A stretch of DNA of 41,883 nt from a virus. The notes beneath the pieces are model-generated. The model made no database searches, was not told where the DNA came from, and saw nothing but the letters and a program-made list of their open reading frames with translations. The stretch is from positions 1-41,883 of the IMG/VR virus record IMGVR_UViG_3300036715_002244, one strand, 5' to 3'. The translations under genes and the position numbers were made by a program. Shown here piece by piece: positions 25,651-33,762 of the stretch. Each line of letters begins with the position of its first letter. Positions within the stretch are counted from its first letter, which is position 1.

Positions 25651-25874
25651 TATCGTCTCACCAGAGAACTAAATAGACCAAAAAATGCTATAGCTACTGA
25701 ACCAATTGCTACCATAACTGCAATCGCCCACTTAGCACCTTGTAGTTGCCCAAGCACTTGCTGGAGCATCTCTTTTAGTTCCATTAGTTCTTTAACTTGG
25801 TTTCGTAGCTCTTCTATATATTCTTTCTGTATTTCTATCTCTCTTTTAAGCAACTCTAAGTCTTTATCGTCCAT
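25650..25874 (-). CDS. Coiled-coil plus C-terminal membrane helix (holin-like)
   Basis: 74 residues. Residues 1-45 form an acidic coiled coil; residues about 49-70 are a membrane helix followed by VRR. This matches the XhlA/hemolysin-type layout in phage lysis cassettes. It ends on the first base of the next gene. Confidence 0.65.
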   Translation of the reverse strand: MDDKDLELLKREIEIQKEYIEELRNQVKELMELKEMLQQVLGQLQGAKWAIAVMVAIGSVAIAFFGLFSSLVRR

Positions 25875-25895
25875 GATACCCCTTTCCTTTTGACA

Positions 25896-26687
25896 TTAAA
25901 AAACCACCCCCGTCAAGATAGAAGTAATATGCAAGCTGCCATTACCAAAGTAATACAGGCCTGCATAAATATTTTTAGTAATGTGATAACCAACTTCCAA
26001 TTCGTTCGTTCTGTAATGGTCAATTCGATTAGGAATCATTGCGGTTGATGCTAATCCTCTTGCATATAAATGATGATTATCGTATTCCAAACCATACACA
26101 ATACCTGTTCTGTGATGGTCGATGAATCCTACGACAGTACGGGTGTCAGATGGTGTTATAAATGTGCCATCATATCCACCGACAACTGCTATGTCTTGGT
26201 AAACCTTTTTAGCTATTAAAAGCTTGTAGTCGTTTACCATCGTAGTGTTATAGCTTATTGGACTATCACCATATGGAGTATCCTGTCTTGTATACTTCAA
26301 AGATATCTTCCAATTTTTATAAACATATGAAGGCTCAATATAAAACAACGATGTTTTGCCAACCCAACCGCCAGTATTGGTATATGGATTGCGTTGTAAA
26401 TCTCCTACCATCTTGATGTTTGGATTTGCATTTGCTACACCGATAGAAGACAACACTAAATAAACCATTAATAATCCAATAGCATTGTAAATGATGTCTT
26501 GTAAGCTATCTCTTAATGGCTTAATGCCGTATTTTAGTTCTATATATTGTTCGTAAATTCCAATACAAAAGGTTATCGACATTGCCTTCCATAAACTTAT
26601 ATCAAGGTTAAATAAGATAAGGAATACTATAACAGTGCCTAAAATATGCTTTGCTATATGTCTGGAAGTATCATCGAATAACTTCAT
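25896..26687 (-). CDS. Multi-helix membrane domain fused to probable outer-membrane beta-barrel
   Basis: 263 residues. Residues 1-90 hold two or three hydrophobic helices, including a DSLQDIIYNAIG motif; the last helix runs into IGVANANPN, which looks like a signal-peptidase site (ANA, then Asn). From about 95 to 263 the sequence is short alternating beta-strands with aromatic girdles (FYIEPSYVY, KISLKYTRQ, NELEVGYHI, NIYAGLYYFGNG) and ends LTGVVF. A terminal Phe after an alternating strand is the hallmark of Bam-inserted outer-membrane barrels, here about eight strands. Either the chain is cleaved into an inner-membrane part and a barrel, or it bridges both membranes. It sits among lysis genes. 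I know of no such fusion family. Confidence 0.65.
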   Translation of the reverse strand: MKLFDDTSRHIAKHILGTVIVFLILFNLDISLWKAMSITFCIGIYEQYIELKYGIKPLRDSLQDIIYNAIGLLMVYLVLSSIGVANANPNIKMVGDLQRNPYTNTGGWVGKTSLFYIEPSYVYKNWKISLKYTRQDTPYGDSPISYNTTMVNDYKLLIAKKVYQDIAVVGGYDGTFITPSDTRTVVGFIDHHRTGIVYGLEYDNHHLYARGLASTAMIPNRIDHYRTNELEVGYHITKNIYAGLYYFGNGSLHITSILTGVVF

Positions 26688-26877
26688 TAGGTGGCTCTCC
26701 TTTCGGACTGTTATATACGCTGTTTATAGCGTGAATTCCTATCTTTGGCACAATAACTGACAAATACAACTGCATAAGCTGACCTAAATCAAACATAGTA
26801 TGGTGCAAGGCATTTGATAGCCAAGCTATTAACCAAATTACTACAAAGAAGATTGTGATTAGATTGCCTTTAAACAT
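26671..26877 (-). CDS. Small membrane protein, candidate holin
   Basis: 68 residues from ATG 26877, which overlaps the fibre stop (TAATG); a GTG three codons earlier is also possible. N-terminal membrane helix (LITIFFVVIWLIAWLSNAL) and a second weaker hydrophobic segment (QLYLSVIVPKIGI). First gene of the lysis block. Confidence 0.6.
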   Translation of the reverse strand: MFKGNLITIFFVVIWLIAWLSNALHHTMFDLGQLMQLYLSVIVPKIGIHAINSVYNSPKGEPPNEVIR

Positions 26878-28172
26878 TAAAACCACGCTAAATCAATCCA
26901 CTTAGTATTGCCATCATTTGTATGCATCACTACCCAAGCTGGATTAATAGAAGAGGGTCCCGAGTCAAATGTATTGCCACTTTGAACAGTGACTGTTAAT
27001 GCGCCAGATGATCCTGTTGAATTTCTGCTAGTTATTACCATACTGCCAGCAGGATATGAATTTGCAAGTGGCAAGGTAAGCGTGCAAGACGCAGTTGCAC
27101 TATAAACCTGCCAACCAACAACTGCAGGAGCTGTTGTGTTTGCGTTTATTGTAGTTACACTTACCACAGGTTTTGGTTGGTTGTACCACAAGTGATGCCA
27201 AGCGTTTCCACCATCATTTACTAAACAATGCATTCCCTGTGGTAGTATCACTGTACTACCATCAATGCTACTAGATGATGTTAATGTTAAAGTATAGCTA
27301 CTTTGATTAGATATTATTACTTGCATAGTATAAGCAGCTACTACATTTGCTGCTGGAAGTGTCCAAGTAGCATTTGAACTACCAGTAAAAAAGAATAGTC
27401 GTGAACCTTGAAATGTTGGGACTGTATAATTTCCACTGGATCCCCCAGTGTTTTCTACTAATGTGTTATTTACATATACCAAATTACTTCCATTAGATAC
27501 TGCTTTTGTTCCAACAGCACCTATAGATGTTGTTCCAGTGCCTCCTAATGAAGCAGGTAACGGTGCATTAACATAAGTTAGGTTAGTGCCGTTGGATACT
27601 GCAATGCTGTTATTAGAACCTATGGTTGATGTCCCAGTGCCTCCTGAACTTGCAGGTAAAGGATTAACATAAGTCAGATTAGTGCCGTTCGAAATAGCTA
27701 CTGAACCATTAGCACCAATAGATGTAGATCCTGTGCCACCATTAGCAACAGGCAACACTTGAGGATTTGGATTATACCAAGTCTTATTACCATCGCTAAA
27801 GAATAACATAGTGCTACCAGGTGACATTACAGTAGCACCAACTATAGTATCAGCACTATTGCCGTTTGATACTATAGTTAAATTAGCCGTTGATGAACTT
27901 GAATTGCTAATAGCTAATATGCCAGGATTAGCATTATTTGTGTTGGCTATCGGCAGCTGAACAGTTGCTGCCGATGATACAGTAAACACATTCAAAGAAC
28001 CAAAAGCACTAATTATAGCATTGCCTGTGTATTGGTTGATAGTGTTTACTGTAGTGCTTGCAAGATAAACAAAGTTATTGTCAAGCAAAGCAGCAGGAAC
28101 TTCTGCCTCGCCAATTGAATTTGTCGGATATCCAGACAGACCTAAATTGGCAAATGTTACTGGCAAGGACAT
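26877..28172 (-). CDS. Tail fibre / receptor-binding protein with tandem GGTG repeats
   Basis: 431 residues, beta-rich, Ser/Thr/Asn-rich. Three tandem units of about 32 residues carry GGTG(S/T)(T/S)(S/T)IG, then (A/V)SNG(T/S)NLxYVN, a pattern common in phage fibres. The C-terminal 95 residues (TLPLANSYPAGS, then GNTFDSG, WIDLAWF) resemble the whole protein encoded by 28174-28497. It is probably a trimeric adsorption fibre. Confidence 0.8.
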   Translation of the reverse strand: MSLPVTFANLGLSGYPTNSIGEAEVPAALLDNNFVYLASTTVNTINQYTGNAIISAFGSLNVFTVSSAATVQLPIANTNNANPGILAISNSSSSTANLTIVSNGNSADTIVGATVMSPGSTMLFFSDGNKTWYNPNPQVLPVANGGTGSTSIGANGSVAISNGTNLTYVNPLPASSGGTGTSTIGSNNSIAVSNGTNLTYVNAPLPASLGGTGTTSIGAVGTKAVSNGSNLVYVNNTLVENTGGSSGNYTVPTFQGSRLFFFTGSSNATWTLPAANVVAAYTMQVIISNQSSYTLTLTSSSSIDGSTVILPQGMHCLVNDGGNAWHHLWYNQPKPVVSVTTINANTTAPAVVGWQVYSATASCTLTLPLANSYPAGSMVITSRNSTGSSGALTVTVQSGNTFDSGPSSINPAWVVMHTNDGNTKWIDLAWF

Positions 28173-28173
28173 T

Positions 28174-28497
28174 TTAGATTAGTCTCCAAACCTTATTGCC
28201 TGCAGTATTCGTAGAACAAACCATCCTTACATAAGCCCACTGAGCGGACGCCGTCTTAGATGTAGTGCCATCTAAGAATGTATCGCCTGAAGAACAAGCA
28301 ATGGTTACAGCATTGGATGAACTGTCTACTTTTGTAACCGTAAACGATTGACCTCTAACAGTTTGTGATAATAGTGGTAATGTCACAGTAAAAGCTGCCG
28401 ATGTGGCATTAGCGTCTATGTAATCATCTGTATCCTGATTGATAGTATAGGCACTTGTAGCACTAACTACATTTAAACTAATTGATGTATTAATCAT
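28174..28497 (-). CDS. Short fibre-type beta domain protein
   Basis: 107 residues from ATG 28497, which has GGAGGCG upstream; the longer open frame is a repeat-derived extension over the neighbouring gene. Contains AFTVTLPLLSQTVRGQSFTV, SGDTFLDG and a C-terminal VWRLI, a fold shared with the fibre C-terminus next door. Likely a fibre subunit or cap. Confidence 0.7.
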   Translation of the reverse strand: MINTSISLNVVSATSAYTINQDTDDYIDANATSAAFTVTLPLLSQTVRGQSFTVTKVDSSSNAVTIACSSGDTFLDGTTSKTASAQWAYVRMVCSTNTAGNKVWRLI

Positions 28498-28498
28498 T

Positions 28499-28903
28499 TT
28501 ATTGCATCGCCTCCTGTAGATTTCTTTGTGGTTGTTGTGGTGCTCCTTGTGGTGCGCCTTGTGGTGCTCCTTGTGGTGCGCCTTGTGGTGCTCCTTGTTG
28601 CATTCCTGGTCGACCGCCACCAGAACCAGAACTTAAGATTTGATTTTTTAATTGTCCGACAACTCTCGGATCTACTACTGGTGCCAAATCTTTTGCAGCC
28701 TTAACAAAGGCATCGTGTATTGGTGAATTTACAGACATATTTGGAGATTTAGCGGCTAACTCCAAACCAATTTCTAACAATGCGTCTGCATAAGACCCCA
28801 AAGTAGTAAGTGCCTGCTCCTCTTCTTGTGGATTACCTTGTGGTGGTTGAGCACCTGCCATCTGTGCCCTTTGATTTGATGCTCCTGCCATTGGTATTGG
28901 CAT
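28499..28903 (-). CDS. Helical virion protein with GAPQ repeats
   Basis: 134 residues. N-terminal Pro/Gln-rich segment, a helical core (about 32-90), then five GAPQ tetrapeptides and a Gln-rich tail. Located between the tiny basic genes and the fibre. Unknown function, possibly a tail or head-associated factor. Confidence 0.65.
   Translation of the reverse strand: MPIPMAGASNQRAQMAGAQPPQGNPQEEEQALTTLGSYADALLEIGLELAAKSPNMSVNSPIHDAFVKAAKDLAPVVDPRVVGQLKNQILSSGSGGGRPGMQQGAPQGAPQGAPQGAPQGAPQQPQRNLQEAMQ
28535..28594. repeat. Five 12-bp tandem units coding GAPQ
   Basis: Units TTGTGGTGCTCC and TTGTGGTGCGCC alternate strictly, so the true period is 24 bp. This suggests duplication of a two-unit block. 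It is in frame, so unit number can change without breaking the gene. Confidence 0.9.
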
Positions 28904-28938
28904 TTAATCACTTCCTTTTTAAAATATTTTAAAAACTA

Positions 28939-29127
28939 AATAGACGGAGTAAAGGAGGGCTAAACATATGAGTTACTTGTGTCTCCTACTTACAGCTCTC
29001 TTTTTGGCTCTAATTGCCTTTTTTGTTGCTTTTCTTTGCTTTGCCATATGTTTAGCACCTCCTTTCGTATATAAATTTCGTTTGTCCACTAAGAATTCTT
29101 AGCCACGCCCCTTTTACTCCGTCTATT
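28939..29127. repeat. Long split inverted repeat around the tiny basic gene
   Basis: The left arm (28939-28970) is continuous. Its complement is split: 29045-29062 (CATATGTTTAGC plus CCTCC) and 29113-29127 (TTTACTCCGTCTATT), separated by about 50 bases that include the perfect palindrome CTAAGAATTCTTAG. In minus-strand RNA the 3' arm would pair with the ribosome binding site and ATG of the 24-residue gene and with codons of the gene before it. Confidence 0.85.
28973..29047 (-). CDS. 24-residue polycationic peptide
   Basis: The peptide starts MAKQRKATKKAIRAKK and ends SRRHK; half of its residues are Lys or Arg and none acidic. GGAGGTGC eight bases before the ATG is a good site. It lies between the portal and the GAPQ protein, with its start inside the inverted repeat. 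Very basic peptides can coat nucleic acid or act in capsid DNA condensation; function is unknown. Confidence 0.6.
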   Translation of the reverse strand: MAKQRKATKKAIRAKKRAVSRRHK

Positions 29128-29160
29128 AGGTTTTTGTCTTCTCAAAGTTTGTGTTCTCAA
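29089..29160 (-). CDS. 23-residue arginine-rich peptide (TTG start)
   Basis: A frame from TTG, preceded by AAAGG seven bases upstream, directly after the portal stop. It is rich in Arg/Lys (about 9 of 23) with a core RRQKPNRRSKRG. Start choice is uncertain. Together with the next gene it makes a pair of tiny basic peptides. Confidence 0.4.
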   Translation of the reverse strand: MRTQTLRRQKPNRRSKRGVAKNS

Positions 29161-29176
29161 TGAAAAACCTTTACTT

Positions 29177-30781
29177 CTACTTCTTTTGCTTGCCACCGTG
29201 AGCACCTCCTTTGAATTGAGCTTCAGCTTGTTCAATGACAAGCTCAGGATGTTCTTGGAATAACTTAGCCTGTGCCGCTTCTTTTTCTTTTAATTCTTTT
29301 ATAATGTCATTCTGTCGAGGTATTGGTAGAAGTTTGACTAACAAGTCAGGTGATATAATGCCTGCTTGTGCCAATTGGAATATCATACCTGTATATTGGA
29401 ATTGAGTAATCGGCGACGTTGAGTGCGAATCTACTTTTATTCTGTAATTGTCCAAATCGCCATATTTATCAGCGTGTATTATCTGATAAGATTGAGCGTA
29501 TAACATCATTATTTCTTCTATTGCACTCTCTACTCTCAAAGCCTTCTTTTTAAGAGGAGCTGAAGCAAAGGACGCAAGCAAGCCTTGCTGACCAGCACTT
29601 CTTACATTCGATGAGGCTCTACCTGCTAATGTCTCATTCAAACCTGATATCTTCTCGAATGCTTGCTCATAAAAGCGCTTAACCTCATAAGCAACCTTTG
29701 GATCAAGCTTTGGAAGATATGGTTCCATTTTTATGTCTTCGCCTGGAAAATCAATAACAGCTCCTGGTTCTGTTAGCTTGTCTTTGTTCTCACTTGATAC
29801 CTCACTTGACATAATGCCTGAGAATATTATTGGAGGCTTTGCCAAAAGCTCCATTACCTTGTCGCCTCTCTCTTGGTTCTTGTTTACCATATCCTGAAGA
29901 TGAACAAGATAATAAAGCTCACTCATACCCCAAAAACTCTTAGGTTGAGGATTTAAACATATATTAACAAATGGTAAACGCCCTTCAACACAAGGATTTA
30001 GCCCCTTGTTGACAATTGTATCGTTGATTATTGTATATACATAATAGTCTGATATAGTTTTGCTTTCGTCAGTAGAAGATTTATCTGGAATATCCTCTTC
30101 CCATACCCACAATTCGTATATCCTTACAAGCTTTGCAGTGCCGTGCTGGTTCATAATAGAACGAGCGTCATTGCCATAAGGCGCTGCATAAAAATATCCC
30201 TTCGAACTGCCATATGCAGTGAGAGGCTCTTCTAAAAGGTCATCTAATAAACCAACCGATTTTTCAGACACTAAAGCGCTATTAATCAATTCTTCTGGAT
30301 ATTGTCTTCTTAAAATATCATAAGGAATGTATTTGATATGGCATACTGCTTGTGAAGTATCATCCATCTTAGGAATTGTTGTATATCTAACGCCTATCTC
30401 ATATGGGAATACTGTCTCAATCTCAACATTCTTGCCAGTAGGATAGATTTTAAGGAATTGGTTGCCAAAAGTTAACGCATTTTGGACTTCATCATAAAGA
30501 AGTAGGTTAATATTATCTGAATAAAATCTATCCTGAATAACATCTCTGAATTGTTGTTCAACGGGCGATAATACTTCATATTTGTGATTTTTAAAATAAT
30601 CAAGCACAACATTCTCAGATAAATAGATAAGTGATACAACTTCATCTAAATGAGCTTTTAAAAGGTTTTCGCAAGTGTCATCTTCATATGCAGACAAAAA
30701 GTGGTTATACATTTTCTTGCGGTTATCTAAATTTTCTAGACATTCATCTTTTATGTCTATTATTTCTTTATCTGTTCGCAT
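29177..30781 (-). CDS. Portal protein
   Basis: 534 residues, standard for podovirus portals. A helical N-terminal region, wing-like alpha/beta domain and a C-terminal block with NETLAGRASSNVRSAGQQG and long helices are typical of T7/P22-type portals. It forms the dodecameric DNA gate to which terminase docks. Unusually, the terminase gene is far away in another operon. Confidence 0.85.
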   Translation of the reverse strand: MRTDKEIIDIKDECLENLDNRKKMYNHFLSAYEDDTCENLLKAHLDEVVSLIYLSENVVLDYFKNHKYEVLSPVEQQFRDVIQDRFYSDNINLLLYDEVQNALTFGNQFLKIYPTGKNVEIETVFPYEIGVRYTTIPKMDDTSQAVCHIKYIPYDILRRQYPEELINSALVSEKSVGLLDDLLEEPLTAYGSSKGYFYAAPYGNDARSIMNQHGTAKLVRIYELWVWEEDIPDKSSTDESKTISDYYVYTIINDTIVNKGLNPCVEGRLPFVNICLNPQPKSFWGMSELYYLVHLQDMVNKNQERGDKVMELLAKPPIIFSGIMSSEVSSENKDKLTEPGAVIDFPGEDIKMEPYLPKLDPKVAYEVKRFYEQAFEKISGLNETLAGRASSNVRSAGQQGLLASFASAPLKKKALRVESAIEEIMMLYAQSYQIIHADKYGDLDNYRIKVDSHSTSPITQFQYTGMIFQLAQAGIISPDLLVKLLPIPRQNDIIKELKEKEAAQAKLFQEHPELVIEQAEAQFKGGAHGGKQKK

Positions 30782-31148
30782 TATCTACGCTATATTTAAT
30801 TTTATTGTGCTCCTCTGGTGTAATGCCAATGGTTGGAGCTTGAGCAGGGTTAACCCTATAATTGAATAAACTTTCTCTTGGAATATCTATATCAAGGTCA
30901 GGCTTTGGAATATCTTTTACTTCGCCATAAATTCTGTCCATAAATTCTTTAGGAAGGCTTTTGACAGGTCGCATAAAAAAATCTCTGTTTTGGTTTGGAG
31001 GTTGCATTCTTTGTATTCTTTCTTGAGCGGCATCTCCTCTATCTTTGTCGTGCTGAATGCGTTCTATCATCGTATCTATTTTTTTATAGATAGGGGTTAC
31101 GCTAATCTTTGACATATTAATAGTTTTTATCTTCTCCTTAAACTCCAT
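30768..31148 (-). CDS. First gene of late operon, hypothetical
   Basis: 126 residues, charged, Pro-rich in its second half, overlapping the portal start by 14 bases. GGAGGGAT precedes the ATG. No motif recognised. Could be a head-assembly or packaging factor. Confidence 0.65.
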   Translation of the reverse strand: MEFKEKIKTINMSKISVTPIYKKIDTMIERIQHDKDRGDAAQERIQRMQPPNQNRDFFMRPVKSLPKEFMDRIYGEVKDIPKPDLDIDIPRESLFNYRVNPAQAPTIGITPEEHNKIKYSVDNANR

Positions 31149-31184
31149 AATCCCTCCTCAATATTCTAATATCACTACTAACAA

Positions 31185-31213
31185 ATATTAAAATATTTTT
31201 ATATATTTGTCAA
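31185..31213 (-). promoter_or_regulatory. Late promoter
   Basis: On the minus strand TTGACA (31213-31208), 17 bases, TAATAT (31190-31185), about 37 bases before the first late ATG and just after the terminator of the preceding operon. It would drive about 20 kb of structural and lysis genes. A consensus sigma-A promoter for late genes implies control by repression or antitermination. Confidence 0.7.
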
Positions 31214-31228
31214 GGAGCAATTTTGCAC

Positions 31229-31258
31229 AAAAAAAACAGCCAGCAAAAAAGCTGGCTG
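31229..31258 (-). terminator. Terminator of regulatory/methylase operon
   Basis: Arms CAGCCAGC and GCTGGCTG with a six-base loop and eight Us on the minus strand. It insulates the late promoter from upstream transcription. Confidence 0.88.
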
Positions 31259-31278
31259 CTAATTAAAAAATAAATAGT

Positions 31279-31773
31279 CTATTTTTTCTTACTGTAAATA
31301 ATATTGTCTGGGATATCGTTGTAATTTATCCAAAAAAAACTTGCGTTGCTTGACGATGGTCTTGTGTGGCTTTTAATTATTTCTTCGTAAGAGTATTTGG
31401 ACAACCACATCAAAAAATCAAATGTTTTGAACAAATACCATTTTTCAATATCAGTCTCTTCGTTGTTCCAATATCCGTGAAAATAAAATTGAGTGCCTAA
31501 ATTAAATAATTCACCTTGTTCTTCCGTGAATCTATTTTGCAAACATTCAACTGTAAAAGTATTATATTTAACAAATTTGTTCCGTAAAACTTTTTCTTGT
31601 CCTATAAGTTTTATTTTGTTAGACAGTTCGATAACTACATCTATATGATATTGTTTATCTAAAATATTCCCCTGTGTTCTTACTATTTTACAATCAGGGA
31701 ACACTAATCGATATATGTTGTCTATTAGCGGTTCAGCTTTGTGCGATAACTCTAAATCATCTTTAAAACTCAA
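31279..31773 (-). CDS. Hypothetical protein paired with methyltransferase (possible nuclease)
   Basis: 164 residues. A YHIDVVIEL strand followed by KLIGQEKVLR faintly resembles a PD-(D/E)XK core (Asp, then QEK), but the spacing and final ExK are not convincing. It overlaps the methyltransferase by 11 bases. The pair could be restriction-modification, or it may be an unrelated small protein. Confidence 0.55.
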   Translation of the reverse strand: MSFKDDLELSHKAEPLIDNIYRLVFPDCKIVRTQGNILDKQYHIDVVIELSNKIKLIGQEKVLRNKFVKYNTFTVECLQNRFTEEQGELFNLGTQFYFHGYWNNEETDIEKWYLFKTFDFLMWLSKYSYEEIIKSHTRPSSSNASFFWINYNDIPDNIIYSKKK

Positions 31774-33154
31774 TTCTGCACCCCAGTGATTCGGCTATTT
31801 TTGCATTCTCTTCATTTATCTCACAGCCTACCGCTTGCCTTCCTAATTTTGCTGCTGCCGTTAGAAAAGTGCCTGTGCACGCAAATAAATCTAACACTTT
31901 GGCATTCGGTTCTGTTGTTTGTCTTATTAACTGCTCCGCAAGCTCTATAGGTTTTTGCCAAGTGTGGAAACGGTTACCCAACCTACCATCTGGCGCATTG
32001 AATTCCTGAACGGCAAATGTTTCGATTGCAATATTATTATGGTTTAATGGTTTTGAGTTTTTTGTATATAAGTGCAAAATAAATTGGTAATTTAAGTTAT
32101 ATTTATTTTTTGGCGGCAATAAATGAGTATTTTTATAAGTCCAAACCAATGGGTTGTCTAAAATAAATTTATCTTGGTTTAGTAAAATATCTAAATAAGC
32201 TTTGATTTCGACTGGATAAGCGCCTATAAAAATAAAAGCCCTACCATCGGATTTGATTTTTTTTAAGGCAGACAATACCCAAGAATTTGCAAAATCCACG
32301 ATATCATCAACATCTGTTGAATAAGGCGGATCAGTAATAAGCAAATCAAATTCTTCATCGTTTAAGGTTTGTAAGTAATCTCTGCAATCGGCTATATGGA
32401 TTACGGGTTGGTTGTTAGAAACATTAGAGTTCAGTCTGGATATATACTGTTGTTGCCTTTGCAAAAGCTTTGTATTATCTTTCCGCGCTTCTTTAATCTC
32501 TTTTGCTCTCTTAATAATCTCTCTCTCATCAAGGTTTTTAATAATCTCCTTTTGCTCTTCTTTTGGCAACTGCGATATTATCTCTGCTGTGTTAATAGTT
32601 AGCTTGCCGTCGGGATTCATAAGTTCTTGCTTAATCTCATCAACTACATTTGATTCAATCTTTTTAACTTTAAAAATAGTATCACGACTAATACCTGCTA
32701 ATTTTGCAAGCTCTTTGGCGGTGTTAATAGATTCGACAGTTTTGTCTGATTTCAGACTAAACTGTTCGGCATTATTGTTCGGGTTTAACTGCCTAGCTTT
32801 TTGCATCGCAAGCTGTTTGTTTTTTAAGGCTAATTCGGATAATGTTGATTCTAACTTTAAAACAAGTTGTGCTTTTGTATAATCAGTTATATTTCTGCGA
32901 CCTAATTGGTTTTTAATAATAAAGATAATCGCTTGGTTTTCGTCATCAAACTCAAGTTCTTCAAATGTAAAAGGTATATTGTGTTTTTGGCAAATTGCAT
33001 ACCTATTATGTCCGTCAATGATTATATTGTTCCATACAAGAATATGCTCTCTAACTCCGTGCTCTTTTATGCTTTCTTCCAAAATTTTAAACTCATCAGC
33101 TGTTAACGGCGGAATTAGATTTTTGAATTTGTCGTTGATTTTTAGCTCATTCAT
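31763..33154 (-). CDS. ParB-like domain fused to DNA methyltransferase
   Basis: 463 residues. Residues about 12-100 are a ParB/Srx-type nuclease domain (IIDGHNRYAICQKHNIP, GRRNITDYTKAQL), followed by a helix-turn-helix (145-165, LAKLAGISRDTIFKVKK) and a long helix. The C-terminal part is an N6-adenine/N4-cytosine methylase of beta order: DPPY at 275-278, then a DLFACTGTF S-adenosylmethionine motif near 425 and QAVGCEIN. Such fusions protect phage DNA from restriction. Target sequence unknown. Confidence 0.88.
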   Translation of the reverse strand: MNELKINDKFKNLIPPLTADEFKILEESIKEHGVREHILVWNNIIIDGHNRYAICQKHNIPFTFEELEFDDENQAIIFIIKNQLGRRNITDYTKAQLVLKLESTLSELALKNKQLAMQKARQLNPNNNAEQFSLKSDKTVESINTAKELAKLAGISRDTIFKVKKIESNVVDEIKQELMNPDGKLTINTAEIISQLPKEEQKEIIKNLDEREIIKRAKEIKEARKDNTKLLQRQQQYISRLNSNVSNNQPVIHIADCRDYLQTLNDEEFDLLITDPPYSTDVDDIVDFANSWVLSALKKIKSDGRAFIFIGAYPVEIKAYLDILLNQDKFILDNPLVWTYKNTHLLPPKNKYNLNYQFILHLYTKNSKPLNHNNIAIETFAVQEFNAPDGRLGNRFHTWQKPIELAEQLIRQTTEPNAKVLDLFACTGTFLTAAAKLGRQAVGCEINEENAKIAESLGCRIEF

Positions 33155-33155
33155 T

Positions 33156-33524
33156 TTACTTAAGCTTCTTTACTCTAATTAACCATGTATCGTAGTGTTC
33201 GTTAATTCTGTCTTCTAATTCGTCTTCTATATCATCTTTTAGCACTTCCAAAAATTCAAGCGGATCAACCAAAAAATTGAGGCAGTAATCATCTGACTTT
33301 GCTTCCAGCTCCCAGCGCTCATTTAAATAATAATCGTAGTCTCCAAAGCCTATGTTTTCTAAATTATATGCAATTATCGTTTTGATCAGCAATAAAATTG
33401 TATCCTCTACATCCTCTGTCACTTTAATTTTCTTTTCTTTGCACACCTCCAAAAATTTGTCAAAATTCTCCAAAGCAGCCTGAATGTCTTCTCTTACCTC
33501 TTCATCAAGTCTAACTTCCCACAT
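33156..33524 (-). CDS. Acidic hypothetical protein
   Basis: 122 residues, strongly acidic and helical (about 28 Asp/Glu), with AGGAGG site. It begins one base from the methyltransferase start. Its charge suggests DNA mimicry, for example against a host enzyme, but nothing specific supports this. Confidence 0.6.
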   Translation of the reverse strand: MWEVRLDEEVREDIQAALENFDKFLEVCKEKKIKVTEDVEDTILLLIKTIIAYNLENIGFGDYDYYLNERWELEAKSDDYCLNFLVDPLEFLEVLKDDIEDELEDRINEHYDTWLIRVKKLK

Positions 33525-33548
33525 TTTAAAACCTCCTATTAAGATATA

Positions 33549-33749
33549 TTAATAACAACGCCTAACCAAAATTATACCAACTATAACAAAAACAATACAA
33601 AATATATCAGTCCAGTGTTGCAACAAATAGGTTATCATATAGTCCAGAAAAAATATCAAACAAGCACCAGCTATAAGCCCAAACAGACTACTAATGATAT
33701 TTTTTGCCGTGACAACAATTGCTTTAACCTTACTGAAATAATCTATCAT
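33549..33749 (-). CDS. Small two-helix membrane protein
   Basis: 66 residues from ATG 33749 (GGAAG five bases upstream); the longer frame from 33839 overlaps the pentapeptide gene by 77 bases and is unlikely. Two hydrophobic helices (about 19-38 and 44-62), C-terminus RRCY. Unknown role. Confidence 0.55.
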   Translation of the reverse strand: MIDYFSKVKAIVVTAKNIISSLFGLIAGACLIFFLDYMITYLLQHWTDIFCIVFVIVGIILVRRCY

Positions 33750-33762
33750 CGTATCTTCCACA

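Noticed and set aside
28535-28594. CRISPR-like short repeats
   Set aside because: Tandem units without spacers, inside a coding frame.
28498-28620. His-rich N-terminal extension of the short fibre gene
   Set aside because: It is the GAPQ repeat read in another frame; the ATG at 28497 has its own GGAGGCG site.
28968-29102. Plus-strand 44-residue hydrophobic frame with GGAGGG upstream
   Set aside because: Its ribosome site is the mirror arm of the inverted repeat and it is antisense to the late operon; the minus-strand peptide fits context better.
32412-32882. 156-residue plus-strand frame
   Set aside because: Shadow of the methyltransferase coiled-coil and helix-turn-helix region; no ribosome site.
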